The translations under genes and the position numbers were made by a program. A stretch of 64,000 nucleotides of DNA from GCA-2687515 sp002687515 (lineage in GTDB: Bacteria > Pseudomonadota > Alphaproteobacteria > Rhodospirillales > UBA2165): the NCBI GenBank assembly GCA_030745835.1, contig JASLNU010000073.1, forward strand, positions 8,415-72,414, in the 5' to 3' direction. Of the stretch, positions 60,807 to 64,000 are shown piece by piece. Under the pieces are notes generated by a model, which was not told where the DNA came from, ran no database searches, and saw nothing but the letters and a program-made list of their open reading frames with translations. The number at the start of each line of letters is the position of its first letter. Within the stretch, counting starts at the first letter, position 1.

Positions 60807-60845
60807 GCCGGTGTGGCCGGCCCAGCCAATCCCACACCGGCTGCG
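60807..60845 (+). repeat. Diverged REP-like palindrome
   Basis: GCCGGTGTGGCC, loop, CCAATCCCACACCGGC, then TGCG, with flank TGTCTCAC. The arm bases TGT/ACA differ from all other copies but pair fully. Confidence 0.65.
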
Positions 60846-60901
60846 TCATTGCGCCGGCCCGATCCTCTGCTTAAGGTAGCCCCTAATTTGATGGAGGGGA
60901 A

Positions 60902-61711
60902 ATGACGGAAGTCAAGAATGTGACCGCCGCGGTGCTGATCATCGGCAACGAAGTGCTGTCGGGACGCACGCGCGACGCCAACCTCAACTGGATGGCCAGG
61001 CGCCTGACCGATATGGGTATCCGCCTCATGGAAGCGCGCGTCATCCCCGATGTCGAAGAGGTGATCGTCGCCGCCATCAACGAGGCGCGCGCCAAATATG
61101 ATTATGTGTTCACCACCGGCGGCATCGGCCCGACCCATGACGACATCACCGCAGCTTGCGTCGCCAAGGCCTTCGGCGTCGGCATCGAGCGCCACCCGGA
61201 AGCGGTCAAGCTGTTGCAGACCTATATCCCGGCCGACCGTTTGAACGAGGCGCGGCTCAAGATGGCCGATGTCCCGATCGGCGGCGAATTGATCCAGAAC
61301 CCGGTGTCGAAGGCGCCCGGCTTCCGCATGGAAAACGTCTTTGTCATGGCCGGCGTGCCGTCGATCATGCGCGTCATGTTCGACGGCCTGGCGCCCTATT
61401 TGCAAGGCGGCACCAGGGTCCTCAGCCAAGCGGTCGCCAGCTACCTGCCCGAGGGCACGGTGGCCGAGGGCCTCGGCCAGATCCAGGAGCGCTATCCGGA
61501 TGCCGATATCGGCTCCTATCCGTTCTACCGGGACGGCAAGTTCGGCTGCACCCTGGTGACGCGCACCGCCGATGAAGCCGACCTGGCCGCCGCCGCCGCC
61601 GAAATCCGCGCATTGATCACTTCGCTCGGCGGCGAACCGCTCGACCAGGATTTGGTCAGTCCCGATGCCGAAGACGACGAAGAGGACGATTTCAAGACCG
61701 GGGACGGATAA
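60902..61711 (+). CDS. CinA-like molybdopterin-binding-domain protein
   Basis: A 269-residue protein of the MoCF_biosynth/CinA N-terminal family: AAVLIIGNEVLSGRTRDAN, FTTGGIGPTHDDIT and AGVPSIM are family hallmarks. CinA proteins hydrolyse ADP-ribose or NMN-related compounds; this one lacks the C-terminal deamidase domain and ends in an acidic tail (DAEDDEEDD). Exact activity unknown. Confidence 0.88.
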   Translation: MTEVKNVTAAVLIIGNEVLSGRTRDANLNWMARRLTDMGIRLMEARVIPDVEEVIVAAINEARAKYDYVFTTGGIGPTHDDITAACVAKAFGVGIERHPEAVKLLQTYIPADRLNEARLKMADVPIGGELIQNPVSKAPGFRMENVFVMAGVPSIMRVMFDGLAPYLQGGTRVLSQAVASYLPEGTVAEGLGQIQERYPDADIGSYPFYRDGKFGCTLVTRTADEADLAAAAAEIRALITSLGGEPLDQDLVSPDAEDDEEDDFKTGDG

Positions 61712-61834
61712 ATGGCGCGGGATAGGAAGTTCGGCTTTGCCTGGATCGGCAATATGGGCGCCCACATGGCGCGCAACCTCGCCGCCGAACATGGCCGCGC
61801 CGCCGCTTGCAGTCTGTCATCAAGTCCAAAATAA
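61712..61834 (+). pseudogene. Stump of a 3-hydroxyisobutyrate-dehydrogenase-type gene
   Basis: Forty residues starting directly at the CinA-like stop: FAWIGNMGAHMARNLAAEHG matches the NAD-binding start of this family (IGLGNMGxxMARNL) with a two-residue loss, then unrelated SSSPK and a TAA. The rest of the roughly 290-residue gene is missing. Base composition drops immediately afterwards, so the insertion of the GST/kynureninase DNA probably cut it. Confidence 0.78.
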
Positions 61835-61850
61835 TTTATTTTGATCAGAC

Positions 61851-62471
61851 ATGAAACTTTATTACGATGTCAGCGCTTGCTCTCTCTCGCCCCATATTGT
61901 GTTACGGGAAGCCGGGCTTGAATTTGACCTGGAATGGGTGGATTTAAAAAATCTTAAAACCGCTAGTGGCGGTGATTTCAACCTTATCAATCCCAAGGGC
62001 TATGTTCCGGTATTGGAACTCGACGACGGCCAATTCCTAACCGAGGGCGCGCCACTGGTGCAATATATTGCCGACCTCGTTCCGGAAACAAACCTGATTC
62101 CATCGATTGGCAGCATTGAACGATATCGCGTTAGCGAATGGCTAGCCTTCACCTCGGCGGAATTACATCGCGGTTTCACGCCATTGTTCAGTGCCGATTT
62201 ACCAGCGGACGTATTAGACGCCGCCCGCCGGAGGCTCTTTGAGCGTTTCGACTACTTGGCGAATCATTTGGTGGATAATATGTTTTTAATGGATAACACC
62301 TTCACCGTTGCCGACGCATATTGTTTTACGATTCTCAATTGGGCTCAATTTGTCGATGTTGAAATGAGCCCCTGGCCAGCTCTTGAATCCTATGTCGAGC
62401 GCGTAAAGGCGCGACCCAAGGTGCAAGAAGCGATGCGCGCCGAGGAATTGGATTTTCAGGGAAAGGCATAA
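61851..62471 (+). CDS. Glutathione S-transferase, beta class
   Basis: A 206-residue GST: thioredoxin-like N-terminal domain with the beta-class Cys10 (YDVSACSLSPHI), PKGYVPVLELDDG and TEGAPLVQYIADL, then the helical domain with FTVADAYCFTILNW. The gene is A+T-richer than its left neighbours. Next to kynureninase with no metabolic link evident. Confidence 0.92.
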   Translation: MKLYYDVSACSLSPHIVLREAGLEFDLEWVDLKNLKTASGGDFNLINPKGYVPVLELDDGQFLTEGAPLVQYIADLVPETNLIPSIGSIERYRVSEWLAFTSAELHRGFTPLFSADLPADVLDAARRRLFERFDYLANHLVDNMFLMDNTFTVADAYCFTILNWAQFVDVEMSPWPALESYVERVKARPKVQEAMRAEELDFQGKA

Positions 62472-62563
62472 GGGGCCGGCGTTGCGGTTCGATAATTTCG
62501 AGGATTATAGATCGAAAAAAACGGCTACAAATAATATTTGGTTTCAAAATCCAAGATTGATAT

Positions 62564-63826
62564 ATGGACAATTCAAATACCTATTGGGACAGGGCTCGAG
62601 CCCGAGCGGCTCAAATGGATCAATCCGATCCGCTGAGAGACGTGCGAGATCTGTTCGATCTGCCCGCTGATATTATATACCTTGATGGCAATTCTCTCGG
62701 CCCCGCTCCAAAAGCCGTGTTTGCGGAAATCGAAAAAACTGCCAAAACGGAATGGGCAAACGATCTCATTCGTAGTTGGAATAGTGCTGATTGGTTCAAG
62801 TTGGTCGAGCAATACGGCGACAAACTAGCCAAAATTTTGGGTGCCGACACCGGTGAAGTCGTGATCTGCGATTCCACATCGATAAATCTGTATAAAGCGC
62901 TATATGGCGGATTGAGCTTGAGACCAGATCGCGCGGTCATTGTCGCCGAGACGAATAGTTTTCCGACCGATCTCTATATTACCGAAGGGGTTGCCGCATC
63001 GCGGTCCGATGTGAAAATTCGGCTCGAGAAAGAGGACGAAGACAATATCGAAGATCTGATTGATGAAGATGTGGCTGTCGTTCTGGTTAATCATGTCGAC
63101 TACCGCTCTGGTAAGATACGGGATATGCCGGCTCTGACCAAAATTGCTCATGATGCGGGAGCGATCATTATTTGGGATCTATGTCATAGTGCCGGTATTC
63201 TTCCGGTGGATCTGAACGGAGCTAAAGCTGATTTGGCGGTTGGCTGCACCTATAAATATCTAAACGGTGGGCCCGGTTCACCTGCCTATATCTTCGCCGC
63301 AAAGCGTCATATCGAAGCAATTGGTCAGCCGTTGTCCGGTTGGTGGGGTCATGCAAATCCCTTCGCGTTTGATGTATCTTATCAAAAAGATCGGGGTATC
63401 AGAAAATTCCTATGTGGCACCCAGCCCATTTTATCGCTCCGCGCACTCAAATCGGGTCTCGAAATTTATGAGAAACTAGACATGCGGGCGGTGCGGACCA
63501 AGAGCATGACGATGACCGATATGTTTATTGATTTAGTGGATAATAGTTGCGGTGAATTTGGTATCGCGATCTACAGTCCTAGGGAAGCATCAAAACGGGC
63601 CGGTCAGGTTGCGCTAACATTTGAGCACGGATATGCGGTCGCTCAAGCACTAATTGAACAGGGTGTAATCGGCGACTTTCGTGCGCCCAACATATTGCGT
63701 TATGGTTTTTCACCACTTTACAATACATACGGAGAGGTGTGCACGGCAGCCGCATCTTTAAATCGCATTATGAAGGATCGGCTATGGGACCAAGAACGCT
63801 TCCATAAACGCCTGACGGTTACTTAG
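62564..63826 (+). CDS. kynU: Kynureninase
   Basis: PLP enzyme cleaving kynurenine to anthranilate and alanine. The 420-residue protein has YLDGNSLGP near the start, DLCHSAGILPVDL (PLP-phosphate/ring contacts), the Schiff-base lysine K231 in CTYKYLNGGPG and the GWWGH motif. It is A+T-rich, like the preceding GST. No kynA, kynB or other kyn gene is nearby. Confidence 0.95.
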   Translation: MDNSNTYWDRARARAAQMDQSDPLRDVRDLFDLPADIIYLDGNSLGPAPKAVFAEIEKTAKTEWANDLIRSWNSADWFKLVEQYGDKLAKILGADTGEVVICDSTSINLYKALYGGLSLRPDRAVIVAETNSFPTDLYITEGVAASRSDVKIRLEKEDEDNIEDLIDEDVAVVLVNHVDYRSGKIRDMPALTKIAHDAGAIIIWDLCHSAGILPVDLNGAKADLAVGCTYKYLNGGPGSPAYIFAAKRHIEAIGQPLSGWWGHANPFAFDVSYQKDRGIRKFLCGTQPILSLRALKSGLEIYEKLDMRAVRTKSMTMTDMFIDLVDNSCGEFGIAIYSPREASKRAGQVALTFEHGYAVAQALIEQGVIGDFRAPNILRYGFSPLYNTYGEVCTAAASLNRIMKDRLWDQERFHKRLTVT

Positions 63827-63868
63827 GCATTGTGTTGGCGCCAAATGGAATACAACAAATAAATCGTG

Positions 63869-63924
63869 CCTATCCGCTTGACACCCACACCCACTACATC
63901 TAGGGTGGGCGTAAAGCGGATAGG
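63869..63924. repeat. 11-bp inverted repeat upstream of the transposase
   Basis: cctatccgctt (63869-63879) and aagcggatagg (63914-63924). It may include the left terminal repeat of the insertion sequence that starts here. Confidence 0.5.
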
Positions 63925-63933
63925 GGGTTGGCT

Positions 63934-64000
63934 GTGGACGTTCTCGATCGAGATGATCTTCCGTTCCCGGAATCTCTTCCTGGGTTCCAGCGGCTTTTTC
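63934..64000 (+). mobile_element. Start of an IS1595-like transposase (cut by window edge)
   Basis: From GTG 63934 the visible 22 residues (VLDRDDLPFPESLPGFQRLF) match the start of ISXO2/IS1595-family transposases (SLPxFQRLFPD..., from memory). TAGGGGG upstream can serve as ribosome site. It marks the right edge of the GST/kynureninase insert. Confidence 0.6.

Overview
The window is about 64 kb of a G+C-rich chromosome. Gene content and order point to an alphaproteobacterium of the Rhodospirillales type: aroK-aroB-CorC/HlyC, DUF2889/J-domain/cobS/cobT next to rpmB, an alphaproteobacterial NADP isocitrate dehydrogenase, secA divergent from a parvulin followed by argJ-mutT, and an RpoH sigma factor. 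The assignment rests on protein families only. No rRNA, tRNA or CRISPR array was found.

Layout. 1-2.9 kb (minus): xerD, cut by the window edge, behind a periplasmic repeat-rich protein and a 46-residue membrane peptide. 3.2-11.0 kb (plus): shikimate genes, CBS-domain proteins, and the cobST cobaltochelatase genes with a J-domain partner. 11.0-19.4 kb (mostly minus): rpmB, an AbrB/Doc toxin-antitoxin pair, icd, a HigBA pair, PPK2, a GYD-domain protein, a flavoprotein broken by one in-frame TGA, and a LOG-family hydrolase. 19.8-26.3 kb (plus): a membrane protein, a LysM protein, then a hybrid histidine kinase, a FixJ-type regulator and an RpoH-like sigma factor that look like one stress-signalling module.

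27.1-39.6 kb (plus) is the most interesting part. A thioredoxin-reductase-like flavoprotein is followed by a gene interrupted by one in-frame TGA. A perfect 8-bp hairpin with a GGTC loop lies just after that TGA, and a conserved-looking UxxC motif spans it: a selenoprotein related to the UGSC/GrdB group. Next come a MetE-like zinc alkyltransferase, a three-subunit molybdenum hydroxylase and a complete branched-chain-amino-acid-type ABC importer. I read this as an uptake and catabolic system using selenocysteine chemistry for an unknown small substrate.

40.2-46.3 kb (plus) is visibly richer in A+T and starts immediately after a 265-bp MITE. It carries a BadI/MenB-like crotonase, an acyl-CoA ligase, a metallo-beta-lactamase-fold hydrolase, a biotin carrier, a biotin carboxylase truncated to 87 residues and an oxaloacetate-decarboxylase-type carboxyltransferase. 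46.9-57.5 kb (minus): an alpha/beta hydrolase, a tetR-MFP-RND efflux operon with an operator over its promoter, a methyltransferase, a beta-hydroxyacid dehydrogenase and secA. 57.7-61.7 kb: a parvulin, argJ, mutT, cytochrome c and a CinA-type protein. 61.7-64 kb is another A+T-rich insert (GST, kynureninase). It follows a 40-residue dehydrogenase stump and is bordered on the right by the start of an IS1595-like transposase.

Intergenic DNA is crowded with repeats: two full copies and two lone ends of a TA-flanked MITE; a dispersed family of covarying palindromes built around GGCCATCCCC; two hairpins built from GGTGACAGTTTACTTTT; and local tandem repeats.
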